This document shows, piece by piece, positions 38,221-47,257 of a stretch of DNA of 64,000 bases. The stretch lies in NCBI GenBank assembly GCA_964370605.1, contig CAYJJX010000004.1, forward strand, positions 61,165-125,164, read 5' to 3'. The stretch is from CAYJBH01 sp964370605 (GTDB taxonomy: Bacteria; Bacillota; Clostridia; Oscillospirales; Ruminococcaceae). The translations under genes and the position numbers were made by a program. The notes under the pieces were generated by a model that was given only the letters and a program-made list of their open reading frames with translations, ran no database searches and was not told the origin of the DNA. Within the stretch, counting starts at the first letter, position 1, and each line of letters begins with the position of its first letter.

Positions 38221-38794
38221 GTTCGTCAAGATTTTTTGAGTATTCGATCAGCATATTTTCTCGGAAAAACTCGACCTCTTCAAGTCCCATTACTTCCAAT
38301 GCTTTTTCCTGAGCGGCCTTTGCCGACCGAAAATCGGTGTTGCCCCCGCCACACTCTTCGATACACTTTGAGAGTGCCGACAACTTGTCCGCCGCTTTCA
38401 GCAGTTTTCTTTCATGGTCGGTAAGATTTGATTGCAGTGCAAGCGGACTGATATACTCACCGATATGTTCCGGAAGCAATGAACAAAGACGCTGTGTAGC
38501 CTGCTCTTCAATTCGTTTATACTGAGTTTTCAGCTCGCTGTCGTTATATTTGACAGGAGTCGGCATGTCGCCGGTCAATATTTCGCTTATATCATGATAG
38601 AGTGCCGCAGTAGCAAGCGTTTCGGGGCGAACATCGCATCGACCAAACTCTTTGAGTGATATGACCCCCAGAATATGGGCAAGCTGAGCAGTTTCGGCGG
38701 TATGTTCCGCCAAATTTTCAGAGCGGAACTGACGCATCAGTCCCCATCTTGTTATAAATTTCATTCTAGCGAGCAATGCAGAAAAAGAAAACAT
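38195..38794 (-). CDS. HD-domain 5'-deoxynucleotidase (YfbR-like)
   Basis: The 199-residue protein has MKFITRWGLMRQFRSENLAEHTAETAQLAH, quoted in part as RWGLMRQFRSENLAEHT, LYHDISEILTGDMPTPVKY and KAADKLSALSKCIEE, the pattern of YfbR, which removes phosphate from deoxyribonucleoside 5'-monophosphates with divalent metal. First His (~31), His-Asp (~69-70) and the last Asp (~138) are in place. It converges with dus, the ends overlapping by 26 bp with no terminator between. The start matches the E. coli N-terminal alignment. Confidence 0.88.
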   Translation of the reverse strand: MFSFSALLARMKFITRWGLMRQFRSENLAEHTAETAQLAHILGVISLKEFGRCDVRPETLATAALYHDISEILTGDMPTPVKYNDSELKTQYKRIEEQATQRLCSLLPEHIGEYISPLALQSNLTDHERKLLKAADKLSALSKCIEECGGGNTDFRSAKAAQEKALEVMGLEEVEFFRENMLIEYSKNLDELTLTPSEA

Positions 38795-38885
38795 ATTACA
38801 ATTACCTATCTAATGAAAATCCTCAGGAATATTCTACCCCACGCCCGTCAATAAGTCAAGTAGCATGAAACAAGGAACTAAACAC

Positions 38886-41219
38886 ATGACAACCCTCACC
38901 AACAAAATTGATGCTCGATATCGTTACGCCTTTGTTTTTGGCGCAGCCTTTTTCACCGCACTATTGATGCTTTTGCCTTTTTTGATATATGACAAAGGCT
39001 TTTTCCTCTATTGCGGTGACTTCAATTCACAACAAATTCCGTTCACCGTGTTCACTTCCGAATGGTTACGAGGTGGAATGGATGCTTACAGCTTTGGAAT
39101 TGACCTTGGCGGTTCGGTGCTGAACGCCTTTTCCTTTTATACCATCGGCTCACCGTTTGCCATGCTTTTAGCTTTGTTTCCGGCGTCTATGATACCATAT
39201 CTGATGCCGTTTATGCTATGTGTTAAATTCGGTGTAGCGGCAATGCTGGGGTATCTTTATGTTAAAAGATATTTCGACACCGACGGTTTTGCGGTGATTG
39301 CCGCAATGTTGTATGCATTTTCCGGTTTCGCTATATATAACATATTTTTCAATCATTTTGTTGATCCTGTTGCACTTTTCCCGCTTCTGCTTTTTGCACT
39401 GGACGAGTTTTTCTATGAAGATAGACGAGGCCTTTTTGCAATTGCGGTTGCAATTAACCTATTGAACAACTACTTCTTCTTCACAGGACAGGTTGTTTTT
39501 CTACTGATATATTTTGTGGTGAAGGTAATAATCGGTGACTATCGTCTTGATTTGAAGCGGTTTTTGTTTATAGCCGCCGAGTCGATTATCGGCGTAATGG
39601 TTGGAGCCATACTTGCAATTCCGGCATTTGTCAGTCTGCTGGACAATCCCCGCTCCATAAAGCAGGCGAGCGGTTTCAATCTTTTGCTACACGGCACATC
39701 GCAACAGTATGCGGCGATACTCAGTTCGATGTTTCTCCCACCCGACCCACCTTATCTTCCGAACATCTTCCAGGACGGTGTAATAAAATGGACCAGCATG
39801 TCGGCATATATACCGGTCTTTTCCATCGCCGGAGTGGTAACCTTTTTTCGGTCGGTCAGTCGCAATTCAATCAAGATAATATTGAGCATCTGCCTTATCA
39901 TGGCGCTGGTACCTATCCTTAATAGCGCGTTTTATGCACTGAATTCAAGTTACTATGCCAGATGGTATTATATGCCGATTCTTCTGATGGCGCTCGCCAC
40001 TGCAAAGGCGGCGGAAAAACATCCGAAGGAGCTAATCAGAAACATAATGATTGTTGGGGCAATTATACTTTGCTATTCCGCTTTTGGGCTCGTGCCCTCG
40101 ACACAGGACGGCGAAGATGTAATGGGAGTGGTTTCTACCCAACCAATGTTTTGGTTGACCTTGGGTACGGCGCTATTCGGACTTTTACTAGGTTTTTTGT
40201 GGTTGAAATTTTTTAACGGCCGACGCAATTCCAGTATGTTTTTGCTAGTGACAATATGTGTTTTTAGTATTTTATATGGAGCAATTCATATCGGAAGAGG
40301 AAAAATTCCTCAGATTGATAACGACAAATATTATAAAGCGGAAACCTACGACATGATGGACTCCGGAATTCTGTCGGAAGATACCGAGTTTTATCGTGTT
40401 GATAGCTATGAGACATATGATAATGCAACAATTTTTATGGGGCTGAACGGCTTGCAATATTTCAATAGCGTTGTCACGCCTTCCATTCTTGAGTTTTATC
40501 CGTCGGTCGACGTGAAACGAGATGTTTCCAGCAAACCGGAGTGGGAAAACTATGCCTTGCGCTCGCTCCTGTCGGTGAAGTATCTTTTAGTACCTACCCG
40601 CGAAAATGACGGGTTTGTTGCCGACAAACAGCGATATGGCTTTGTGTATTATGACACGGTCGGAGAGTTTACCATATATGAGAACGAGCTATTTTTACCT
40701 ATGGGACTAGTGTTTGACAGCTATATGACCGAGGAGAATTTTGAGAACACTTCAGAATCGCTTCGATCAAACTTGCTTTTACGAGGCGTTATGCTTAGCG
40801 AAGAGCAGATTGAAAAATACAGTGACCTACGCCAACTTACCGAGCCTGAGCTAACCAGTTTGAGCTATGAAGGCTTTGTCGAGGATATACAGAAAATGCC
40901 GACTGCCACTGAATTCACCGATACCGGAAATGGGTTTACGGCAGAGGTAACAACACAAAATGCCGCTATGGTAATGTTTTCTGTACCTTACGATAAAGGA
41001 TTTACAGCTTACGTCAACGGCGTAGAGACCGAAATAGAGAATGTGAACAACGGCCTGTCGGCGGTAATGGTCGGAACAGGAGAACATCAGATAGTTTTTG
41101 AGTATGAGACACCGTATCTTAAGTTGTCGCTGTTGCTAGCAGTTGCCGGAATAGCGCTATTAGCTGCATATTTAGTAATTGACCACGTTGGTCGAAAAGA
41201 TGTGAGCGCGAAGAAGTGA
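38886..41219 (+). CDS. YfhO family membrane protein (glycosyltransferase-like)
   Basis: The ~777-residue protein has about 12 transmembrane helices in the first 480 residues and a large extracytoplasmic C-terminal region with a final helix (~750-770). Family features are the first loop FLYCGDFNSQQIPF and the SFGIDLGGSVLNAFSFYTIG stretch, quoted here as two parts, and the late sequence FSVPYDKGFTAYVNG. YfhO proteins are GT-C-like enzymes thought to add sugars to lipoteichoic acid or other surface glycans (in Bacillus/Listeria). ATG 38886 has AAGGAAC upstream; the earlier ATG at 38865 has no site. It is monocistronic, followed by a hairpin at 41277. Confidence 0.87.
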   Translation: MTTLTNKIDARYRYAFVFGAAFFTALLMLLPFLIYDKGFFLYCGDFNSQQIPFTVFTSEWLRGGMDAYSFGIDLGGSVLNAFSFYTIGSPFAMLLALFPASMIPYLMPFMLCVKFGVAAMLGYLYVKRYFDTDGFAVIAAMLYAFSGFAIYNIFFNHFVDPVALFPLLLFALDEFFYEDRRGLFAIAVAINLLNNYFFFTGQVVFLLIYFVVKVIIGDYRLDLKRFLFIAAESIIGVMVGAILAIPAFVSLLDNPRSIKQASGFNLLLHGTSQQYAAILSSMFLPPDPPYLPNIFQDGVIKWTSMSAYIPVFSIAGVVTFFRSVSRNSIKIILSICLIMALVPILNSAFYALNSSYYARWYYMPILLMALATAKAAEKHPKELIRNIMIVGAIILCYSAFGLVPSTQDGEDVMGVVSTQPMFWLTLGTALFGLLLGFLWLKFFNGRRNSSMFLLVTICVFSILYGAIHIGRGKIPQIDNDKYYKAETYDMMDSGILSEDTEFYRVDSYETYDNATIFMGLNGLQYFNSVVTPSILEFYPSVDVKRDVSSKPEWENYALRSLLSVKYLLVPTRENDGFVADKQRYGFVYYDTVGEFTIYENELFLPMGLVFDSYMTEENFENTSESLRSNLLLRGVMLSEEQIEKYSDLRQLTEPELTSLSYEGFVEDIQKMPTATEFTDTGNGFTAEVTTQNAAMVMFSVPYDKGFTAYVNGVETEIENVNNGLSAVMVGTGEHQIVFEYETPYLKLSLLLAVAGIALLAAYLVIDHVGRKDVSAKK

Positions 41220-41276
41220 CTCATGAGTTCATTCGGTAATATCATTGTCGAATCAGAAAAGATGAAATCTCCGAAA

Positions 41277-41312
41277 ACAAAATGATATTCTTGAAAAACA
41301 ATATCATTTTGT
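41277..41312. terminator. Hairpin after the YfhO gene
   Basis: ACAAAATGATATT-N10-AATATCATTTTGT is a 13-bp perfect stem 57 bases past the stop. It is followed by AGGAATT, so the T-run lies within the 3' arm. It may act as terminator for the plus strand. Confidence 0.55.
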
Positions 41313-41578
41313 AGGAATTGCAAATCATCATAGTTTTTTCAAGCATAGAACACTCATTGACCAAGTCGGTCAGCGGGCGTTTTAGTGCTATTATACGGTT
41401 TTTAGTGGTGTTTGAGAATGCAAGCGAGTGTTTGCAGTATCCATAAAATATAAATGATATGCAATTTAAATAATATCATTTATATTTTAAACAACATCAT
41501 TTAATATATTTTTACACCAATTTTGTTTTTTTCGACATAATAATACCATTTTTAGCAGTTGTTTTTATGCTGAAATTA
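41313..41578. other. AT-rich intergenic region with long inverted repeat
   Basis: No gene is visible. Bases 41445-41488 form a 16-bp perfect inverted repeat (AAAATATAAATGATAT with a 12-base spacer). The word ATATCATTT or its complement recurs in the 41277-41312 hairpin and again at about 41240 and 41510. Base composition is markedly more AT-rich than the flanks. Confidence 0.5.
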
Positions 41579-41607
41579 TTGATTTTTATATAAAAACGTG
41601 GTATTAT
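41579..41607 (+). promoter_or_regulatory. Promoter of the PilZ gene
   Basis: TTGATT (41579-41584), 17-base spacer, TATTAT (41602-41607), 29 bases before the start codon, with GAGG as ribosome binding site. Confidence 0.55.
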
Positions 41608-41636
41608 TTATCTGTGAATGGAGATTCTGAGGTTTT

Positions 41637-42275
41637 ATGAACATAAAAGATATTCGCACCGGTGCTTCAGTAGAGTTGTTCATCTACAACAGGGCCGGTG
41701 TGCGTAAGAGCTTTAAAAGTAAATTTGAAGATATCACGGGAAAGTTTGTAGTTTCCGTGTTGGCCGACGGTGTTGCTCCAAGCTACACCTCTTCAGACGA
41801 TTTTGAAATTTTTATACGTGTTGGTGAAGAAGACTACATGTGGGAGGGCACCAACAATGGGATGGGAAAAACCCGTGACGGATACACAACTTTAAAGATT
41901 AAAATAAACAATCCAATCGGAAACAAATCATCCAGGAGAGCGCATTTTCGAATCACACATCTGGAGCCGGGAGAACTTCTATACCTTGATAAAGATGGCA
42001 ATTCAGCCGCCAGTAAAGTTGAAATGATCAATTTGAGTGCAGGCGGAGCAGCTTTTTTATCAGAAATAGCAATGCAGGTAGGGCAGGTTAACAAACTTCG
42101 TTTTCCACTCTCCAGCGACTATTTTATACTTGATTTTTCGGTTATATCCTCTGACGATATGCCTGCCGACTTTCACATTCCTTTCCGATATCACTGCCGC
42201 TGGGAAAATATGAATGGTCGCATCGAAGAAAATCTTGTTCGACTTGTGTTCAAACAGCAGCAGGCAAGAAGATAG
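41637..42275 (+). CDS. PilZ domain protein, probable c-di-GMP-responsive flagellar brake
   Basis: The 212-residue product has an N-terminal YcgR-like beta domain (residues ~1-95) and a C-terminal PilZ domain beginning SSRRAHFRI (RxxxR arm, ~100-105) with NLSAGGAAFLS (the D/NxSxxG motif, ~133-143). PilZ proteins of this two-domain form bind cyclic di-GMP and slow flagellar rotation or alter surface behaviour. The presence of flagellar genes in the window fits. It is monocistronic, with its own promoter and a terminator after the stop. Confidence 0.85.
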   Translation: MNIKDIRTGASVELFIYNRAGVRKSFKSKFEDITGKFVVSVLADGVAPSYTSSDDFEIFIRVGEEDYMWEGTNNGMGKTRDGYTTLKIKINNPIGNKSSRRAHFRITHLEPGELLYLDKDGNSAASKVEMINLSAGGAAFLSEIAMQVGQVNKLRFPLSSDYFILDFSVISSDDMPADFHIPFRYHCRWENMNGRIEENLVRLVFKQQQARR

Positions 42276-42297
42276 TATAGAGTAATAGTTGTTTAAC

Positions 42298-42337
42298 GGC
42301 CGATGTGAGGACGATGTATGTCCTCACGGCCTGTTTT
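42298..42337 (+). terminator. Terminator after the PilZ gene
   Basis: GGCCG...TGAGGAC pairs with GTCCTCA-CGGCC (a three-base bulge on the 5' arm), loop GATGTAT, followed by TGTTTTTAT. Confidence 0.75.
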
Positions 42338-42535
42338 TATATAGAAGCAATGTAAACGGTCACCCTTTACGCACCGACAATTAGCAAAATTATAGTCAGC
42401 CGAACATTTCAAATATGGCTTTATCAAGCCATATAATTTGTTTGCGGGTGAAATGAGTGACTGTTGTTTTTAAATTATTTAGCTGGCCTAGACTATTATA
42501 ATGAGTTAAGTAAAAGATGACGAGCACCTTCTGAC
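42338..42535. other. Intergenic region upstream of asd
   Basis: No gene and no riboswitch I recognise; in particular nothing resembling the lysine aptamer. One hairpin is visible, ATATGGCTT-TATC-AAGCCATAT at about 42413-42434. Confidence 0.4.
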
Positions 42536-42564
42536 TTGACAAATCCGGTAATATATATTAAAAT
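42536..42564 (+). promoter_or_regulatory. Promoter of asd
   Basis: TTGACA (42536-42541), 17-base spacer, TAAAAT (42559-42564), 37 bases before the start codon. Confidence 0.65.
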
Positions 42565-42601
42565 ACGATGTAATTAGGTTAACTCAAAGAGGAAATTATT
42601 T

Positions 42602-43681
42602 ATGAAAAAATACAGCGTTGGCATTATAGGTGCGACCGGAATGGTAGGGCAGAGGTTTGCGCTTTTGCTTGCGGATCACCCTTGGTTTGATGTGAAGGTT
42701 TTGGCAGCTTCTCCACGTTCGGCCGGAAAAACGCTTAAAGATGCTATTGGTGACAGATGGGCAATGCCGACCGAAATGCCGAAAGCTATGGCAGATATGA
42801 TAATAATGGATGCGACAGGGGACATCGAGAAGATTGCGTCTCAGGTGGATTTTGTCTTTTGCGCGGTAGATATGCCTAAAGCAGAAATAAAGAAACTCGA
42901 GGAATCATATGCAAAGCATGAGTGTCCTTTGATTTCCAACAACTCGGCACACCGAGGAACTGTTGATGTGCCGATGGTAGTGCCGGAGATCAATCCGGAG
43001 CATATCGAAGTCATCAAGGCGCAAAGAGAGCGACTCGGAACGAAAAAGGGCTTTATTGCGGTAAAATCGAACTGTTCAATTCAAAGTTATGTGCCGGCAC
43101 TTCACCCACTAAAGAAGTATGGCATAAAGAATGTTTTAGCATGTACATATCAAGCAATCTCCGGTGCCAGCAAGACATTTGACACATGGCCCGAAATGGT
43201 CGATAACCTCATTCCGTTTATCGGCGGAGAAGAGGAAAAATCTGAGCTTGAACCACTTAAGGTCTGGGGTGAAATCAAAGACGGTGAAATTATCAATGCC
43301 ACCGAGCCATGCATCACCACCCAGTGTTTGAGAGTACCGGTTGCGGACGGACATACTGCCGCGGTATTTGTGTCGTTTGAGCAAAAGCCCACAAAAGAAG
43401 AGATCCTCACGGCGTGGAAAGAGTTCAGCGGAGTGCCGCAGGAACTGGAACTTCCGCTTGCTCCGAAGCAGTTCTTGAACTATTTTGAAGAGGATAACCG
43501 ACCTCAAGCAAGGTTGGATCGTGATCTGGAAAAGGGCATGGCCGTTTCCATCGGCAGACTGCGTGAAGACAGCCAATATGACTATAAATTTGTTTGTCTT
43601 TCCCACAATACACTCAGAGGTGCGGCAGGCGGTGCTGTGCTGATGGCAGAGCTGCTTGCGGTAAAAGGATATTTTGATTAG
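42602..43681 (+). CDS. asd: Aspartate-semialdehyde dehydrogenase
   Basis: The enzyme reduces aspartyl phosphate to the semialdehyde for lysine, diaminopimelate, threonine and methionine. The 359-residue product has the NADP site VGIIGATGMVGQRF (residues ~6-19), NNSAHRGTVDVPMVVPEIN, catalytic Cys158 in KSNCSIQSY, and a conserved end HNTLRGAAGGAVLMAEL. Length and sequence follow the archaeal/fungal-type branch rather than the E. coli type, a variant also found in some Clostridia. It stands alone, AGAGGAAA before the ATG, with a perfect hairpin terminator 94 bases after the stop. Confidence 0.94.
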   Translation: MKKYSVGIIGATGMVGQRFALLLADHPWFDVKVLAASPRSAGKTLKDAIGDRWAMPTEMPKAMADMIIMDATGDIEKIASQVDFVFCAVDMPKAEIKKLEESYAKHECPLISNNSAHRGTVDVPMVVPEINPEHIEVIKAQRERLGTKKGFIAVKSNCSIQSYVPALHPLKKYGIKNVLACTYQAISGASKTFDTWPEMVDNLIPFIGGEEEKSELEPLKVWGEIKDGEIINATEPCITTQCLRVPVADGHTAAVFVSFEQKPTKEEILTAWKEFSGVPQELELPLAPKQFLNYFEEDNRPQARLDRDLEKGMAVSIGRLREDSQYDYKFVCLSHNTLRGAAGGAVLMAELLAVKGYFD

Positions 43682-43774
43682 TATAGCAAGTTTAAGCGAA
43701 ACCAGACCTAACGCGTTTTTTCACTTTATGGACTATATCGGTCGTTTTCGGTTTGTAGTCCAATCATAATAACG

Positions 43775-43820
43775 AAACAATCTGACACTTTGTTTATAAA
43801 GTGTCAGATTGTTTTTATAT
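43775..43820. repeat. 17-bp perfect hairpin with TCTGACACTT core
   Basis: Arms 43775-43791 and 43798-43814 are perfect complements around GTTTAT, followed by TTTATAT, so it can terminate asd. The core TCTGACACTT is shared with the hairpin at 25743-25792. The flank differs (CAA/TTG here, CCG/CGG there) with pairing kept, which points to one structured repeat family. Confidence 0.7.
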
Positions 43821-43829
43821 ATTGAGATT

Positions 43830-43941
43830 GGCTAAAGATTAAAGGTGAAGGGTCGAAGCTGTCGCAAAGCGACTAATTCAAATAGAAAATCAAAGGTTTT
43901 CTTCCATAACCATTCACCTTTCGCTCTTAGCTTTTAGTCAT
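43830..43941. repeat. MITE-like element, second copy
   Basis: The left end GGCTAAAGATTAAAGGTGAA and the reverse complement of the right end, ATGACTAAAAGCTAAGAGCG onward, resemble the ends of 25817-25931. As there, it sits just downstream of a TCTGACACTT hairpin. It encodes nothing. Confidence 0.45.
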
Positions 43942-44014
43942 TACTCACTGCGCTTGATTTCATTAAAAATTTATGTGATCATACTTTTAAGACAATCGTC
44001 ATCGCTGTCCGCCA

Positions 44015-44854
44015 TTACTTTGCGATCTTGCCGAGAATCGTAACAACCGCACCGCCTGCAAGCAGTGTGCCCGCCGAAGTAAGGATAGTGGGAAGAGTAT
44101 AGTTAGCATCTAGTGGGATGAGTACCAATGTGCTCGCAACCACCAGACCGAGGATGGCGTTCATTGTTGCGGAATGATTTTTCGAAAGGCAAAACGAGGT
44201 TAGTTTTGAGCTGATTCCTATGCCAAGCAGAATCCCCACCGCCATAAATCCAATAGGAATGAGGATATCCAGACGGAAGGTAGTGACGTTTGCAACGAGC
44301 GATTTGAACAGGTAGTATTGACCGATGATGAGGAGCAGCATACTGCCGCTGACACCCGGGATAAACATTACACCGCCCGCTATCACGCCGATGAATAGCA
44401 TCTGGATCAAATAGACAATTCCGAGAGGCGGAAACTCGGTGATGACGACGTCGCCTTCTACCGGTGCAAAGTATGCCATGACAAAAACAACTACGCAACC
44501 GAGGATAAAGGGCAACGGTTCGAATTTATCCGATTTCATTTCCTGCTTTACAAGAATAGGTATGGAAAACGCAACCATCCCGATGAAGCAGAACATAGTC
44601 TGTGTGGGATATTCGGCAAAGGTCAATTCCAGAATATTTGCAAACAGCACAAGGCCGATGGCAACGCCAACAAGTAACATAATGATAAACATAGCATTGC
44701 GTTTCACCGCCTTGAAGTCGAGTGAAAAAAGTGCATTTATCGACTCCATCAGTCGATTGAATATTCCAAGTATGACCATCATGGTGCCACCGCTGACTCC
44801 CGGTATAATATTCGCCATGCCGACCATGATTCCGCCGATCAATGTTTTAATCAT
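44015..44854 (-). CDS. DUF368 family membrane protein (undecaprenyl-phosphate translocase type)
   Basis: The ~279-residue protein has about eight membrane helices arranged as two related halves, each with a re-entrant motif: ANIIPGVSGGTMMVILGIF (residues ~14-32) and VMFIPGVSGSMLLLIIGQY. This duplication is the DUF368 signature. Members (PopT in Vibrio) recycle undecaprenyl phosphate across the membrane for cell-wall synthesis. The ATG at 44854 follows ACGGAGTAC. It lies downstream of pnp on the same strand but with a hairpin between them, so it is probably separately transcribed. Confidence 0.88.
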   Translation of the reverse strand: MIKTLIGGIMVGMANIIPGVSGGTMMVILGIFNRLMESINALFSLDFKAVKRNAMFIIMLLVGVAIGLVLFANILELTFAEYPTQTMFCFIGMVAFSIPILVKQEMKSDKFEPLPFILGCVVVFVMAYFAPVEGDVVITEFPPLGIVYLIQMLFIGVIAGGVMFIPGVSGSMLLLIIGQYYLFKSLVANVTTFRLDILIPIGFMAVGILLGIGISSKLTSFCLSKNHSATMNAILGLVVASTLVLIPLDANYTLPTILTSAGTLLAGGAVVTILGKIAK

Positions 44855-44886
44855 AAATTGTACTCCGTTTAGTATACTATAATGAC

Positions 44887-44926
44887 AAACCGACAAAACA
44901 TTCCCTTTGGAGCATTTTGTCGGTTT
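44887..44926 (-). terminator. Hairpin terminator after pnp
   Basis: AAACCGACAAAA pairs with TTTTGTCGGTTT (12 bp perfect) around a 16-base loop, 12 bases beyond the pnp stop on the minus strand. The T-rich end is short, so efficiency is uncertain. Confidence 0.6.
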
Positions 44927-44938
44927 TATAATTCGCTA

Positions 44939-47041
44939 TTATTGTTTGTTCATCGCTTCAAGGGCATCTTTACGTGAAAGGTTTATTCTGCCTTGGCTGT
45001 CGATTTCGGTAACCTTAACAAATACCTCGTCGCCAACATTGACAACATCTTCTACCTTTTCAACACGGGTCTTTTCCAATTTGGAGATATGGCAAAGTCC
45101 CTCTTTTCCGGGAGCGATTTCGACAAATGCACCGAATGTCATCAATCTTGTTACACGACCTTTGTAGATCGCACCGACCTCCGGATCTTCTGTGATCATC
45201 TTGATGATGTTGATTGCGCGATCTAGGCTATCCTGCTCAACTGCAAGAACATAAACCCTGCCGTCGTCCTCGATGTCGATCTTTGCTCCGGTGTCGGCAC
45301 AAATTTCTTGGATGACCTTGCCGCCTTTTCCGATAACGTCACGGATTTTTTCCGGATCAATCTGGAGTGTGCGCATCTTGGGAGCATATTTTGAAAGTTG
45401 CTCACGAGGTGTCTCGATAGCTTTCAGCATGATTTCGTCAAGGATATAGTATCTTGCTGTCTGGCACTTAGTCAGCGCCTGATCAATGATTTCATAGGTC
45501 AAACCGTCGTTTTTCAGGTCCATCTGGATTGCGGTGATACCCTTCTTTGTTCCTGCTACCTTGAAATCCATGTCGCCGAAGAAGTCTTCAACACCCTGAA
45601 TGTCTACCATGGTCATGAAACGATCGCCTTCGGTGATCAGTCCGCATGAGATACCTGCAACAGGAGCTTTAAGCGGCACACCGGCATCCATCAGAGCAAG
45701 TGTCGATCCGCAGATTGCACCCTGCGAAGTCGAACCGTTAGAGCTGAGAACTTCGCTGACAAGGCGGATTGCATAAGGGAATTCGCTCTCGGGCGGTATC
45801 ATCGGGAGGAGTGCACGTTCTGCAAGAGCACCGTGACCGATTTCACGACGTCCGGGGCTGCGCATACCTCGTGCTTCGCCGACCGAGTAGGGCGGGAAGT
45901 TGTAGTGGTGCATGTAGCGCTTGGTTTCCTCTTTGTCGATGCCATCGAGGAGCTGGGAATCGCGCAGGCTGCCGAGTGTTGCGGTGGTGAGAACCTGAGT
46001 TTGTCCTCTTGTGAACATGCCGGTACCGTGCACACGTGGGAGCAAGCCAACCTCTGCCGCGAGCGGGCGAATCTCGTCGATTCCACGTCCGTCGACGCGC
46101 TTGTTGTCGTCAAGCAACCAGCGGCGAACAACATATTTTTGAAGTTTGTAAAGACACTCGTCGATCATTCCGATCTCGTCCGGATGAGTCGGATCAAATT
46201 CTTCATGAACCTTGGTGACGATGGGTGCAAGTCTTGCGTCACGTACATTTTTGTCATCGGTGTCAAGTGCAGCGCGGACATCTTCGATGCAGAAATCTTT
46301 AATTGCATCAAATAGTTCATGGCTGACTTCCATTGAACGGAATTCAACCTTTTGCTTGCCGACTTCTTTTTGGATGCTCTCAATAAAGTCTATGATGTTG
46401 ATAATCTCGCTATGCGCCTGTTTGATGGCGGTAAACATGGTGGCTTCGTCCACCTCGTTTGCACCGGCTTCAATCATGATAACTTTTTCACGGGTAGCGG
46501 CAACTGTGAGTTGCAGGTCGCTGACCTCACGCTGTGCCTCGGTCGGGTTGACAACGATCTTGTTGTCACAAAGACCCATGAACAGACCGCCGATCGGGCC
46601 TTTCCACGGGATATCGGAAATGGTAAGTGCGATAGAAGCACCGATCATGCCGACCACTTCAGGGGAACAATCTTGGTCAACCGACATGACGGTCATGACA
46701 ACCGCAACATCGTTTCTCATGTCTTTCGGGAAGAGGGGACGGATGGGACGGTCCACAACACGTGAGGTCAGAACGGCCTTTTCAGAGGGACGACCCTCAC
46801 GGCGCATGAAACTGCCCGGAATGTGACCAACTGCATAGAGCTTTTCTTCAAAGTCAACCGACAGCGGGAAAAAATCGATTCCGTCACGGGGTTTGAGCGC
46901 CATTGTGGCGTTGCAAAGAACAACAGTTTCGCCATAGCTGACGAGACAACTGCCGTTGGAAAGGCCGCACATTTTGCCGACCTCGACACTCAGCGGACGA
47001 CCCGCGAGTACCGTTTCAAACTTTCTGTAATTTTCAAACAT
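44939..47041 (-). CDS. pnp: Polyribonucleotide nucleotidyltransferase (PNPase)
   Basis: PNPase degrades RNA 3'-5' phosphorolytically and is part of the RNA degradosome. The 700-residue product has two RNase PH repeats (CNATMALKPRDGIDFFPLSV; MRSPGRREIGHGALAERAL, quoted in part), the FFGDMDFKVAGTKKGITA catalytic segment, a KH domain (IDPEKIRDVIGKGGKVIQEI, ~residues 555-600) and an S1 domain (YKGRVTRLMTFGAFVEIAPG, ~620-690). The internal ATG at 47041 is chosen from TATGGAGAAAG upstream. It follows rpsO on the same strand, the conserved rpsO-pnp order. Confidence 0.97.
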   Translation of the reverse strand: MFENYRKFETVLAGRPLSVEVGKMCGLSNGSCLVSYGETVVLCNATMALKPRDGIDFFPLSVDFEEKLYAVGHIPGSFMRREGRPSEKAVLTSRVVDRPIRPLFPKDMRNDVAVVMTVMSVDQDCSPEVVGMIGASIALTISDIPWKGPIGGLFMGLCDNKIVVNPTEAQREVSDLQLTVAATREKVIMIEAGANEVDEATMFTAIKQAHSEIINIIDFIESIQKEVGKQKVEFRSMEVSHELFDAIKDFCIEDVRAALDTDDKNVRDARLAPIVTKVHEEFDPTHPDEIGMIDECLYKLQKYVVRRWLLDDNKRVDGRGIDEIRPLAAEVGLLPRVHGTGMFTRGQTQVLTTATLGSLRDSQLLDGIDKEETKRYMHHYNFPPYSVGEARGMRSPGRREIGHGALAERALLPMIPPESEFPYAIRLVSEVLSSNGSTSQGAICGSTLALMDAGVPLKAPVAGISCGLITEGDRFMTMVDIQGVEDFFGDMDFKVAGTKKGITAIQMDLKNDGLTYEIIDQALTKCQTARYYILDEIMLKAIETPREQLSKYAPKMRTLQIDPEKIRDVIGKGGKVIQEICADTGAKIDIEDDGRVYVLAVEQDSLDRAINIIKMITEDPEVGAIYKGRVTRLMTFGAFVEIAPGKEGLCHISKLEKTRVEKVEDVVNVGDEVFVKVTEIDSQGRINLSRKDALEAMNKQ

Positions 47042-47257
47042 TATTCTTTCTCCATACTTCTTTTCTTGCGGAGGATTTAGCAATAAATTCAAACGGCAAC
47101 TGTTTGCCGGCTCAACTTACTGCTAAAACCGACCGAGGCAAAACGCTTCGGGTAAGGTTAACCCTCCTGATTTAAAATAAAGGCCGTATCAAACAAGTCA
47201 TGCACACCGTACGGTTATACGGCAACACGCAACCTGTAAGATACAGCCAATAAACAC

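Noticed and set aside
42276..42601. Lysine riboswitch upstream of asd
   Set aside because: The region is too poor in the conserved AGAGG...GAGG-type aptamer segments and contains a promoter only 37 bases before the start codon.
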